Source: Helianthus annuus
Taxonomy: Eukaryota > Streptophyta > Magnoliopsida > Asterales > Asteraceae
Length of the DNA stretch: 64,000 bases
Assembly: GCF_002127325.2 (NCBI RefSeq)
Contig: NC_035436.2
Span: 81,961,716-82,025,715, forward strand
Reading direction: 5' to 3'
The notes under the pieces were generated by a model. That model saw only the letters and a list, made by a program, of their open reading frames with translations. It was not told the origin of the DNA and made no database searches. The position numbers and the translations under genes are program-made. Positions within the stretch are counted from its first letter, which is position 1. Each line of letters begins with the position of its first letter. Positions 1-11,133 of the stretch are shown here, in pieces.

Positions 1-1
1 G

Positions 2-1171
2 AAACAAAATTACTGGTGGCCCAGAATGAAAAGAGATGTAGTTAAGTTTGTGGAGAAATGCTTGACATGTCTACAAGTCAAGGCAGAATACCAAAGATCC
101 TATGGTAAATATCAACCGTTGGATATTCCAGTTTGGAAATGGGAACATATCACCATGGACTTATTGACCAAACTACCGAAGACGAACCGAGGATTTGATG
201 CTATATGGGTAGTTGTGGATAGACTAATGAAAAGTGCTCACTTTATTCCAATACGTGAGACTTATACGTCTGAAAAGATGTCAGAAGTGTATACTAATGA
301 GATAGTGGCACGCCACGGAGTACCGGTATCAATTGTGTCCGATAGGGATACCCAGTTTACTTCAAACTTCTGGCGAGATTTCCAAGTGCAAATGGGGACG
401 AAACTGTTCATTAGCACTGCGTACCATCCTCAAACGGATGGACAGAGCGAAAGAACGATACAAACATTGGAAGAAATGCTACGGGCGTGTATCATCGATT
501 TCGGGGGTAGTTGGGTTGTTTAATTACCATTAGCCGAATTCTCATATAACAACAGTTACCATGCCAGCATCGATATGGCTCCGTACGAGATGCTCTATGG
601 TAGAAAGTGCAAAACCCCAGTGTGTTGGGGTGAGGTGGGTCCACGTGAACTTGCCCATAAAGATATAGTTCAAGCCACTAATGAGAAAATTGATATGGTT
701 CAGGCTCACTTGAAAGCGGCTCAAGATAGACAAAAGTCATATGCTGACAAAAGACGAAGACCGATCGAATTTCAGGTTGGTGATAGAGTTATGCTTAAAG
801 TATCCCTGTGGAAGGGTATTATCTGGTTCAGAAAAAGAGGAAAGTTAAGCCCGAGATTTATTGGGCCGTTTAAAATCATCGAACGGGTTGGTAAGGTAGC
901 ATATCGCCTTGAACTACCAGAAGAATTGAGCGGAATCCACAGCACGTTCCACGTGTCACAACTCCGAAAGTGTCTAGCCGAAGAAACGACTTATATCCAC
1001 TACGATGACATCGAACTCGATAATAGCCTTAATTATGCGGCGAAGCCGATTGGAATTCTAGATCGAAAGGTTAAAAGTTTACGGAACAAGAAAATTGATC
1101 AAGTGAAGGTCAAGTGGGAGCATAGAAAGGGTTCGGATACTACATGGGAATCCGAAGAGGAGATGCAATGA
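2..1171 (+). pseudogene. Element E: Ty3/gypsy pol 3' end (integrase and chromodomain), broken
   Basis: One reading frame enters from the left edge and encodes the C-terminal part of a gypsy polyprotein. It starts inside the integrase zinc region (YWWPRM, then CLTC), then the catalytic core with MDLL, SDRD and the [11 protein letters not shown] motif that carries the catalytic Asp and Glu residues. After that come the GDRVMLKVS/GPFKIIERVG region and a chromodomain-like tail (VKVKWEHRKGSDTTWE). Integrase would insert the cDNA, and a chromodomain tail is known from chromoviruses. Two in-frame stops break it: TAA at 521-523, just after GSWVV, and TGA at 1169-1171, where homologues continue with Arg (CGA to TGA fits deamination). 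Upstream domains lie outside the window. Family assignment is firm; the chromovirus lineage is likely but not proven. Confidence 0.93.
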
Positions 1172-1201
1172 CTCTACCCTACATTGTTCAGTACGTATCC
1201 C

Positions 1202-1239
1202 GGTTTCAAGAACGAAACCCTTTTTAAGGGGGGTGGACT
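1202..1239 (+). other. Element E stem-loop and polypurine tract
   Basis: A stem of GGTTTC (1202-1207) and GAAACC (1214-1219) lies just after the pol frame. A purine-rich run (AAGGGGGGTGGA) follows and ends at the LTR start at 1240. The purine run is the expected plus-strand primer for reverse transcription. The stem-loop has equivalents in A, B, C and D. Confidence 0.7.
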
Positions 1240-3274
1240 TGTAACACCCCAAAAATATAAATTTTTATATTAAAAACTTAAAGTAGGAAATAAACAAAAT
1301 AAAATAACTAGGAATAAATAACCTAGTTAGTTACAAGTCTTGTAGTAATATAAAACTTGATTAAAAAACATCTCAAAATAAAATTTGAGAATAGTAGAGG
1401 GACCAAAAGTGATAAGATGGAAAATGGTTTTATTAAATAAAATTTAATAACCAAAAACACACACTTGGTGTGTCTCTGGTCGAAGAAAAACACAGGGGGC
1501 GACCAAAGCTCCCTCATGAACCCTAGTTATTACAATTCCACCAAATTGATAGGGCAAATCGGCTCTAAATCGAAATCCAAACACAGATTAGTGATCACCT
1601 TCGTGAAAGGATCATAAGGTATGCCTAATTTTGCTGTTTAGTTTCATCTTGAGTTCTAGGTGAACATGAGAAATCGAAAATTAGAGCCTAGATGTTTGAT
1701 GTTTGGATGAGATTAGTAATGAAAACATGATTAGGAATAAACCCTAGTCAATAACTTGCTGAACTGATGCTTAAATTATGAAACTCATGGTCAATCATCT
1801 AAGTGTTAAATGGGTTTTTGTAGAATGATAAAGAATACTAGAAATATGATCAGGAAATTGGTGTTAATGGTTTACATGAAATGAATCTGATGTTATTGTG
1901 CATGTTAGATGTAATGAACTTGCAAAAATTGTTTGATTTTGGCTAAATAGCTAAGTTATGAACTTGATGATGGATTTTGTAAAACGATGTCCATAAGGTG
2001 TTTGATAAAAAGCCCAAGAGAAAGCTAAAATAGTAAATTTCGAATAAAAAACGCATATTTGAATGATATGACAAATTATGCGTTGTGTGTTATGAATAGA
2101 GTTTTAAACAGTAATTGGTTGAATTCTATAGGTAAAGGGATCGAATCCTCAAGCGGACAGGCCAGGACGGATACGCGCTTGAAAGGAACGCTCTAGAGGT
2201 ACGTAACCTTGGTTTTGTTACATTATGCTTGATTTTGAATGTAGTTACTTGAATTAGTGTTGTGAGAAAGTGTAATACTTTGTAGAAGTGAGGAAGTTCA
2301 CTAAATAGTTAAAATGGGTCAAAAGATTGGTAAAGGTATGTTTGGTTGTCATTGAAATGGTGGATTCCATTAGACAACCAAACGGGTCAAAACAAAAGTT
2401 GAATTGGTAGACTTGAACGTCACTCAATGATTGTGGATTATGAGAGCGTAAAACCATGGAATGGTAATTATACGCCGAAGTTCACAAACTCGGGAATGGG
2501 TAAGTATGTCTAGAAGTCATAAATTATAAGTAGTGATAAGTATAATACAAAACTAAACGGGTCGACTAAATAAAAAGGGGTCTTATAAGCATTCAGTCCA
2601 TAAACCGAACTTTTAACAATATAAAGATGATAGACGTGTTTGAATCTAAAATACAGACGCGTAGGAAAACGAATCATGTAAAACGGATCTATAGAAGGGA
2701 AGTTATGAATGTTTAAAGTTGGATTTTTGGTAAATTATAGAGCTAGGAAGATGCAACAATAAACCAAGAAACCTGCTGTCGAAAATATGGTGTCGCATCG
2801 CGCGACGCCAAAGCAGCATCATGGTCGCGTCACACGGCATTGGTCGTGGCCCGCGACGGACTTAAGCGACTTGGTCGCGGCCCGCGAGGGCTCTAACAGC
2901 TGCAAAAGTTTTGGATTTTTGTTTGTTTTGTTCAAGGGACTTGTTTAATTATGTTTTTAACTTATCAAAACTAACTTACATGTTGGTTTTGAATTTAGGT
3001 ACTCATTGTATGCTTTCGGATGATGATCAAGCATGGAGCCAGAACCGAACACACCACTTTTGAAGCTTCCGCCGTGATCTATTTTGTTTTAGACTATGTG
3101 AATCTTGTAAACACATGCTACTTCGTTTTAAATGTTTAAACTAGATGGCAAGTTAACTTGAATACTATAATCATGTAGTTTTATTATCTTAACTAAATTT
3201 TTGTAATGACGTATTTTTCGTTTAAAATGTGTTGTTTATTATAAAAATCGTTTTTTAATGAGACGGGTCTTACA
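1240..3274 (+). repeat. Element E 3' LTR
   Basis: The LTR starts TGTAACACCCC directly after the polypurine tract and ends GGGTCTTACA, giving a TG...CA unit of about 2.04 kb. The partner LTR is outside the window, so the right end is inferred from the terminal dinucleotides and the change of sequence. No coding frame of note lies inside. Two good splice-donor sequences occur: AAG|GTATGC at 1618/1619 and GAG|GTACGTAA at 2198/2199. A GC-rich block at about 2786-2905 iterates TCGCG/CGCGAC-type motifs in an otherwise AT-rich LTR. Sequence after 3274 belongs to F, so E sits inside the LTR of F. Confidence 0.8.
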
Positions 3275-5474
3275 AAAGACGAGCCCGGCCCTCTTTGTGG
3301 CGCATACACACACACGGTTAGGTGTGTGACTCACATAATCACAAAACACTCAACTATTATCAAAACCCTATGCCCTCCTTCTCCCCTTTGAAACCCGACG
3401 ACAACCCTCATCCCCATCGAAGCCATACGGATCGCATCACCCTCCTTCCTGCTTGATCACAACTTGTTGACATACAAACTTCCGGTTAGTCTCTAGTTTT
3501 GGTTTCGGATTGTGTTCTTTATTTCATTTCAGCCGTGTACTAATGTGATGATTGTTATGATCTTATGTGATGACTTAGGGTTTCATGATAGTAGAAGTAT
3601 TGATGAAATTGTGTTCATGAATCTAATATAAGTGTTTGGTTATGATGTTAATATGTGGGATGATTGTTCATACTAATCGGTTTACATGTGAATGCAACCG
3701 ATTGATCTAGGGTTTTGATGATCTATGATTTCATGATAATTTAAGGATTTGTATGCAACGTAGTTGATGAATTATTTGGTATGTCAAAACAGTTTCGTTG
3801 TGCAATTTTGATTAAGGTTTAGTAGATGATTAAGGTTGCATGATAATATTTGAAATAACTATCCTAATGATCCGATTAGAAGGTTTAGAATGACTGATTA
3901 AATGGTTGTTCATGATTAGATTGTATGAATGTGAATAACTACTGATTAAATGTTACTGTTTGATCTTGATTGAAACTTGCCAAATGTGATAACGGTTGTT
4001 TCGAAAATTAAGGGCAATTAAAAAGGAAATCAGTTACATCTTCTGGGTCTCGACTGAGGTTGCGAGTTAGAATCCCTTGGTTTCGACTCAAGTCCACACC
4101 TTCACAAAAACAAGAGAACTCGAGACCATGATTGCGGGTCCGGTTTCAACTCAAGACCTGACTCGAGACCTCATGGTCTCGACTTGCATTGCATGACTCG
4201 AAACCCCCAAGTCTCGACTCGAGACCTTCTTGGCTACAACTCGAGACCGCTTGATCTCAACTCGAGATCTCTAGTTGCGGGTCGAGATCTCATGGTTAAG
4301 ACTGGGGGTCCCACTCGCGACGTGTGTGTTAACTGGGCTGGGAACTGTTGGGCCACATTACATGAGACTCGCACACTTTCAACAAGCCTATATCCATCTG
4401 GGCCGCACACTTGAATAGTACATCGTTGGATCTTGAACGTGCACTTATATCTTACTGTTAACTGCCATGCTATACGTGCTATGTCATGAACCTTGCTTGT
4501 ATGCAACGTGTTAGGATACGTGTAGAACATTGTGTTTATTACTTGAATATGAACCTGACTTGTATGGTAACCATAATAGGACGCGGTTGACCACATTAGC
4601 TCAAGTTACTTTTGTTTGCTGAGCTAATCTAAGGTGAGTTCACACTTTTCTTAAAAGCATCTAATTCCCGGTGGTTTGGGAATGGGTCAAACAACAACTA
4701 TCCCCCTTGGGTGGGATGCAACCTGCGTATTCTCCTTGGGTAAAATACAAACAACCCATCCTCCTGGTGAAGGAGGACAACCGTTATAATACATGTCTTA
4801 AGCATACTTGACAACAACTCTATCTGAAAGTCCCCACTCATTTTTATAGCGACTTAATCGCTGGGCCAACGGCGAACTATTAATTAAATAGCGCTATTAG
4901 GTTTGACAAGCCACACACCGTGCCGCAGAGGACGGGAGTGGACTAATATACTTGGGCACTTAGTCAATGATGATGGACATTGACTCGGGGCACTCAACAT
5001 AACTACAGTCAGTAGTCGGTATGGTACGTGTCTAGTGGTTTAAAACAGTGGGGTAGCTCCCCATGACATGTTTTTATAAAGAACAAAGGAACTTAACAAC
5101 TTGTGGTTTTTGGAACAACACTAAACGAAACAACTGTGAACTTGCCAACGTTATGTTGACACACTACTGCATGCTTTGCATGTCGATAGGTACATGGCTG
5201 GAGCTTGCACGAGGAGTGGACGTTGTGGCAAGGAACCAACTGTTGGGTTCCTAGTATTAAACATTATGATTTTTAAACTGCTTATGGGTTTTAAACTTTA
5301 TGCTTCTGCTAACACTTAAACTTGGTTTGGGATATTGTTTTCGTAAACACTAAACGTTTGGATTGTGATGGTTTTACTTTATTTTACTTATCGTTCAGTA
5401 TGATTAGTGGTATGTTCCTGGTCAGTCACACGCCACGCGGTAATACTCATCTTGTGGATTTTGGTGGTGTGACA
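3275..5474 (+). repeat. Element F: 3' part of an LTR (plus orientation)
   Basis: This stretch has no credible long frame and ends TGGTGGTGTGACA, a typical gypsy LTR end. No PBS follows, so it is a 3' or solo LTR. Its left part is missing because E is inserted there. It is related in inverted orientation to the D LTR at 5475-6682: both have arrays of TCGAGAC motifs, TAGCGCTATT, and an AAG|GTGAGTTCACA-type element (donor GT at 4634). The array at about 4043-4310 carries many TCGAGACC/CTCGAC units. A second donor, CCG|GTTAGTC at 3484/3485, follows a leader-like pyrimidine-rich stretch. The short ORFs inside are LTR sequence, not genes. Confidence 0.7.
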
Positions 5475-6682
5475 AAATAGCGCTATCAACTAATAACCCG
5501 TTCGCCAGGCCCCGATGACTAATCGGTATAGAAAGTAGGGACTTCGTGATAGAGTTTCATTTAGTACGCTTGTTGGATCTAATATAAATAGTAATTAACT
5601 GAGCGTCCCACACAAGGGGAGAATGTACCCGTATCCCACATAATGAGATAATGTTACCTGTATCCCACACAAGGAGATAATGTAGTTTGTATCCTACACA
5701 AGGAGATAATGCTTTTCATTCCATTTTCCAACCACCGAGAACACATGCTTTTTGAAAAAGTTGTGAACTCACCTCGGTTTGCTCGGCAGGTAATTTACTT
5801 GTTTAAACAGTTGGTCAATCACGTCCTATTATAGTTACTAATATTGATCAGATTTCTATGCAAATATTTCACGCATTTGTACACATAACTAACAGTTAGT
5901 CACGTGAGCATCAAGTACCATATAGCAAAACATACAGATTAATTTCTAAATTCAATAACTGCACAGTAACATGAATAGTCCAACCATGGGTGGCCCAATA
6001 AGCTAAGTGGCCTGGTGTATGACTGTGTGGGCCATTAAATCAGTCCATTAACCAAGTGTGTGTTGTGAGTGGGACCAGATAAGAAGACACCAGACAAAAT
6101 CATGAGGTCTCGACTCGAAATCAAGAGATCTCGACTCAGAACTAAAAGGATTTCGAGTCGCAACCATGAGATCTCGAGTTGCTAAGTCATCAGTCGAAAC
6201 CTCAAGGTTTCGAGTCAGGCCTCGAGTCGGAACCAGACAGATTTCGACACACAACCAAGCTGGTCTCGAGTCCTTGGATGTGAAGTGTCTTGTTTCGAGT
6301 CAGAAACAAGAAGATCCCGATTCGTAACCGGACAGGTATCGACTCGAAATCTGAGCCGGAACTTCATAAATCCTTATTTGTTTCAGCATAAACCAATCAG
6401 AATCCACTAACACTTATTTCTATCTGTTAAACACTAAATCAGATCAAAGCACAACATTTCAAATATTTTCAGATTGTTCAAACAGTTCATCAGGATTTCA
6501 TCATTCTATTATTCATTAAGACAGATTTACCATAATATCATATAACACTGTTTCATCCATTTTATCAAACAGGACCTTGTGCAAGTATTTGTCATATGAA
6601 TCATCACAGTCTTCAATCAATCAGGAATATTATCACATGGACATTCATTAAGCCAAGCTATCTAATCGTTCAACCCTAAAAC
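5475..6682 (-). repeat. Element D LTR, left part (minus orientation)
   Basis: Inverted relative of the F LTR that continues at 38506 on the other side of element A; together they form one LTR whose minus-strand start is at 39347. The left end was lost where F joined: 5474 is the F terminus and 5475 is already LTR interior. It holds a donor-like GAG|GTGAGTTCACA on the minus strand (GT at 5772-5771) and a TCGAGA/CTCGAC motif array at about 6098-6352. The last five bases AAAAC (6678-6682) are the target site duplicated by A. Confidence 0.75.
5610..5712. repeat. Short tandem repeat in D LTR
   Basis: About four imperfect copies, near 30 bp each, of a unit built around CCACACAAGGAGATAATG. The equivalent position of the F LTR has a more diverged version (around 4700-4790), and B has an unrelated 56-bp array at a similar place, so this LTR segment is repeat-prone. 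Confidence 0.7.
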
Positions 6683-9600
6683 TGTTACAACTGGCACCAA
6701 ACCGGTAATTTCCGTACACTTTAATTATTATTTAATGACTGCAATTATGTACTTAAATGTCAGCATTGACTGATTAGATGCCAAGCAAGTGAATTCATGC
6801 ACGTTGTATACTACAAAATATTGCTTTATGCATAAACGAGAGCGTTGCGTCAGAAATACTAATAAACTCACCGGTAAGACACATTATGTCAACAGAACTG
6901 CAGAAAGCAGTCAGACATTGGAATTGAGGCCTAGGTGTAGGTCCAATAACAAGAATACGTTAAAACCCAAGAATACATACAAGGGTTTATATATATTCCT
7001 TACGGAAGTTAAAATACGCACTAAAAAGCACCCGAAACGCACTTTAAGTGCAGAATTTACATAATTCAGCTATAATCAGCATTATGGCACTGAAATATTA
7101 TGCAAAAATGTTGTTTTATTATCTAGAATATTTCCCTAGGTGCTGGGAACTGAAAGGATACAAAAAGGGTACATAAAAGACACTAGAAAGTGTAATTTAT
7201 CACTTTAACGAACCGGCATCTAACCGAACAACCGGACATTACCCGGAACATCAAAATAATACTAGAAGCATTGTTTTAATATTTCTGAACTAGTTATGGT
7301 CCCCGAACACCATAACACCCCTTATAACATAATAACATAACAAGTCCCTAAAGTTACATATGAAAGCTAACTTGTTTACAAATTTGAGTTTGGAATTTAC
7401 ACATTACCCCCCCCCCATATTATTCACGGTCATAAAGGGGGTGGCCCCACCAAATATTTGCCAACATCCTACAAAATCCCATTAGATTTATTATGATCTT
7501 TCTTGGATTTATTTGGATATTGTAAGATCTATATAAATTTAATATGATCTTGCTTGGATTTCTTTTGATTTCATAAGCTATTACCAAGATACTATAGGAT
7601 ATTGTAAGATCTAGCTAAATCCTTTAATATCTTGCCAAGATTTATTTAGATATTATGTGATATTTCTTGGATTCTATAAGAATTATAAAGATCTTGAAAG
7701 ATATGGAGAAAGATCATGAAAGTACTATAAGATAACTTATGATTAAAATTTACAACTAGACCCCTTCCCCCCCTAAACTTAAAATCGGCCCACATGCCTA
7801 AATTGGATGATCTTGTATGATCTTACACAATCTCCTTGGATCCACTTTGATTTATTTAGATATTAACTAGATTTTGTAAGATTTCAATAGATATTTTGGA
7901 AGATCTTGCAAATATTATAAGTACACAAGATCTCACCACCATCTTCACTTCACCACTCACTCCCTTCCTCTCTCTCCCTCTACGACCGTGAGCCACCACC
8001 CAAACCACCACCATCTTCGTCAATTGTTCAACCATCCCACGCTTTACATAAGATGCAAGAAGGTGTCTAACGAAGTGTGGAGCTTGTAGATCTTGAAGAA
8101 CCTCCTTCATTTGCTTTTATCCACTTCATTTGATCTCTTGAACTTCCCTAGCCTTGTGCTAGTAGTAAGTATCCCTAATCACCCTCTTGATCTATTCTAA
8201 AGTGGTTAAAATGAACTTTGTCGGTTAAAACTCATGAACTTACAAGATGACATGATAAAAGTTTACAAAAGTGTTAAATGTTTTGGATAAAAGCTATGAA
8301 GTTGTGTAAAACTTGTAAGACTTGTTGTGTTGTGATTATTTAGTGCCGATCTATGTTAGTAGTAACTCGGATCATCATCTAACCCGGATTAGTCATGTCC
8401 ATGAAACATGACATAAAGTATGTTTAAGTATGTAAAGGGTTAAATGATGAACACTACTACTTACTAAGCATGAACTTGTGTAAAATCAATTTTTCCTATG
8501 AAATAGTGTTGTAAACTAGTAGATCTACGGATCTACAAGTGGTATTTTCAAAGGACCAAGCGTCAAAAGAAATCACACGTTCTAAACCGGATCTTACACA
8601 AACAAAAGTGATTTTTGTGAATAAACAAGTGTGTGGACACTTGTGTAACAAAAGTTTTAACAAAGAAATAATTTTCGTAGAAACCGACTAAAAGTTGTGA
8701 AACTTCATATTCTTTAAAAATAAACTTTTTAAGAAATTATACCTATTTTTAAAGATAACAAGACTTACCAAATGTGCTAGTAAGTTACTACACAATTTTG
8801 GTAAATATCCAAGTTCATGAAATGGAGAAATTAGTGATTTTTGTTGATGATTATTGTTGATAATTGTTGTTGATGATTATTGTTGATAATTGTTGTTGAT
8901 GATTGTTAACGGTTTAAAAGAAAATAAACACATGTTTTGAAAACATGGGAAACCTCCACTTTTAGGGGAAACTCTGTCAAAATTTTTATAAATATTGACA
9001 CTTAGAAAAATATAAGTTTTTGAAGAACTTATTCCCTAAAAATGTATTTAAGAGTATTACCAAGGTTTCCCTAATTTTTGGTGATAAGAAGTGAGGATTT
9101 CTTCAAAAAAAAAAAAATGGATATAAGTATGTATATTTTTGAGAGAAAAATATATATTATTTTATCACCAACTTTTGTGCTAAGTGTATATAGTATGTGT
9201 TATACGTGCTAGTGTATAGAGACTTAAAAATACACATACAACATACAAGATACATAATTCGGGTGCAAAGTGCAAAACACGAGATACTTATATTAATTTG
9301 TGAGAAAATTATACAAGTAAGATGCTTAGTTAAAAATATAAAATATTTTTAACACAACAATACGAATACAAATGAGAGTGACTGTACTTGTGCGATGCAA
9401 GTCTAGTGACTAACGTTAAGAAAACGCATATAGGTCGTGACGTTAATTAAGCAAACCCGGTGAAGTTTACGACGCACAGGAACGCAAAGTTGTGAGTTCA
9501 TGCTCCCCCTTTTCTCTTAACTCTTTTCAGTTTTATAACTTCGGGGGTGAAATACATGTTACAAATATTTTTATGTTTAACAAATGGTATGATAATAAAA

Positions 9601-10552
9601 AGCACACTTGGTGAGAACGAGTACCAAGTGTGTAGTGATATAAGAATACAAGAAACACACTTGGTGAGAAACGAGTACCAAGTGTGATGTGATATAAGAA
9701 TACGGGAAGCGCGCTTGGTGAGAAACGAGAACCAAGTAGGATGCACTATATCGTGTCACGAATAGGGTACAGAAGCACCATTAATCAACAATATACCTAG
9801 ACCGCAGAACAAAAGGTTAGATCTATCGGGTGCCAGGCAGCCACACTCTCGGTGAGGGCGAGTATCGAGTAGTGCTTTTGTGTCTCAGAATATACCAATT
9901 AAATGCCTATGGTTTGGTGACTTCCTATGTCATGTCACATGTTAATGGCTTTGCAACCCATTAACAATCCTGATACTTACAGGAATACTTTATTTACATA
10001 AAATTACATACCATATTAAAACTTGATGAATACTTGAGTACGTGGGGTACTCAAGAAAAGCTTGAATTGTACTTGAAGTACGTGGGGTACTCAAGAAAAT
10101 GGGAATTATACTTGAGTACATGGGGTACTCAAGAAGAATTTGAATCATACATGAGTACGTGGTGTACACATGAAACTGGATTTATGAAAACTCGATTTAT
10201 TCACAAACTATGTTTTCATACAAAGTATACAAACGTGAAATACAAAACGGCATGAATTCACCAACATTATGTTGACGTTTTTCCAAAACTTACATGTATT
10301 TCAGGTAACTAGGATGGATGTGCGCGTGGTCTTACTTATGCTCGTGGATGTCGCTTATGTTTGTCTTTAAATAAAGTGTAAACCTTTTAAGACAATGTTT
10401 TATGTTAACTCGCGATGTAAACGCTAACTTACGATTTCAAATTATGGTATTTGAAGTTATTTTCATGAGCATGTAGTATGTTTACCTTTCGTATGCAATG
10501 AGAACCTTTCATGATCACACCTCGTGCTTCCGCCGTAGAAAGGGGTGTGACA
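6683..10552 (+). repeat. Element A 5' LTR
   Basis: It runs from TGTTACAACTGG (3' LTR: TGTGACAACTGG) to AGGGGTGTGACA, 3870 bp, unusually long. It contains blocks rich in GATCT/TTGGATT motifs (7480-7870), a leader-like pyrimidine-rich stretch after a TATA box, a 26-bp tandem repeat near 8845-8905 (two copies here, four in the 3' LTR), a palindromic array with CACTTGGTGAGAA and ACCAAGTGTG (9600-9735), and an array of GTACTCAAG/GAGTACGTGG units (10030-10170). The 73-residue frame over the last array is repeat translation, not a gene. Confidence 0.95.
7916..8166 (+). promoter_or_regulatory. Element A LTR promoter core and leader splice donor
   Basis: TATAAGTA at 7916-7923 precedes a CT-rich, leader-like stretch (CACCACC, CTCTCTCCC) with no ATG-initiated frame of note. 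About 240 nt downstream lies AGTA|GTAAGTAT (GT at 8165-8166), close to the plant donor consensus. A matching acceptor, CTGCCAG, ends at 11130, 3 nt before the gag ATG. Promoter position and splicing are inferred. Confidence 0.5.
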
Positions 10553-10555
10553 GAT

Positions 10556-10567
10556 TGGTATCAGAGC
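10556..10567 (+). other. Element A primer-binding site
   Basis: TGGTATCAGAGC starts 3 nt after the 5' LTR. It matches the 3' end of initiator tRNA-Met, the usual primer of plant LTR retrotransposons. Confidence 0.95.
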
Positions 10568-11133
10568 TGCGATTGTAGTGAACCAGGATTCCTTCTCGAG
10601 TCTAGACTACAATCTCTAGGATCCTATCACGAAAACAATTTTTCAAAGAGTTTTCATTGCATAAAATGTTCCGCGACATCCACTGCCTGAAACTGTTTAC
10701 ATGAGTCTAGAAAAGTCACTACGAGACTTAGGGTGCAGGAGTAGCACTTGTCTTAACTGAGAAATTACTTGCAATTATGTGTGATAATTAGCATGTACTA
10801 GAAGTAGGATGTCACAAGTATATGTGACTTTACCTGAAAGCAATGGCCCATCCGAAGGAAGAAATACGAGGATGAAACGAACTGTGCGGACTGTGCAAGG
10901 AGTTACGTAATTATGGATGCATACATAATTATGGAATTCAGTGCACAGAAACCACAGCAAGTCTCGTCACGTATAGATTCCCTCAGTGCAAGCCTACTAT
11001 GTACTCTGTTGGAGTAATAATTGTTTGATGTCACTTATGTGGTATATATACGTGTGAATATATATGCTACTAATGTCTAGGGTGACGATATCAAGCAAAT
11101 GTTTAACCCTGTTGTGTTATGTTCTGCCAGAGC
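10568..11133 (+). other. Element A untranslated leader
   Basis: 566 bp between PBS and gag with no sizeable coherent frame. It would carry the dimerisation and packaging signals of the genomic RNA. It ends TTCTGCCAG|AGC before the gag ATG, an acceptor-like arrangement that recurs in B and C. Confidence 0.6.

Noticed and set aside
4184..4596. Overlapping frames on both strands as small host genes
   Set aside because: They lie in the TCGAGAC motif array of the F LTR and are not conserved in the D copy.
5610..5712. Spaced repeats with GGAGATAATG as a CRISPR or operator array
   Set aside because: Eukaryotic LTR context and imperfect adjoining units; tandem repeat is sufficient.
10034..10255. 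73-residue frame with repeated STWGTQE units (also 37980-38201)
   Set aside because: It is the translation of the GTACTCAAG array inside the A LTR; no start context or homologue.
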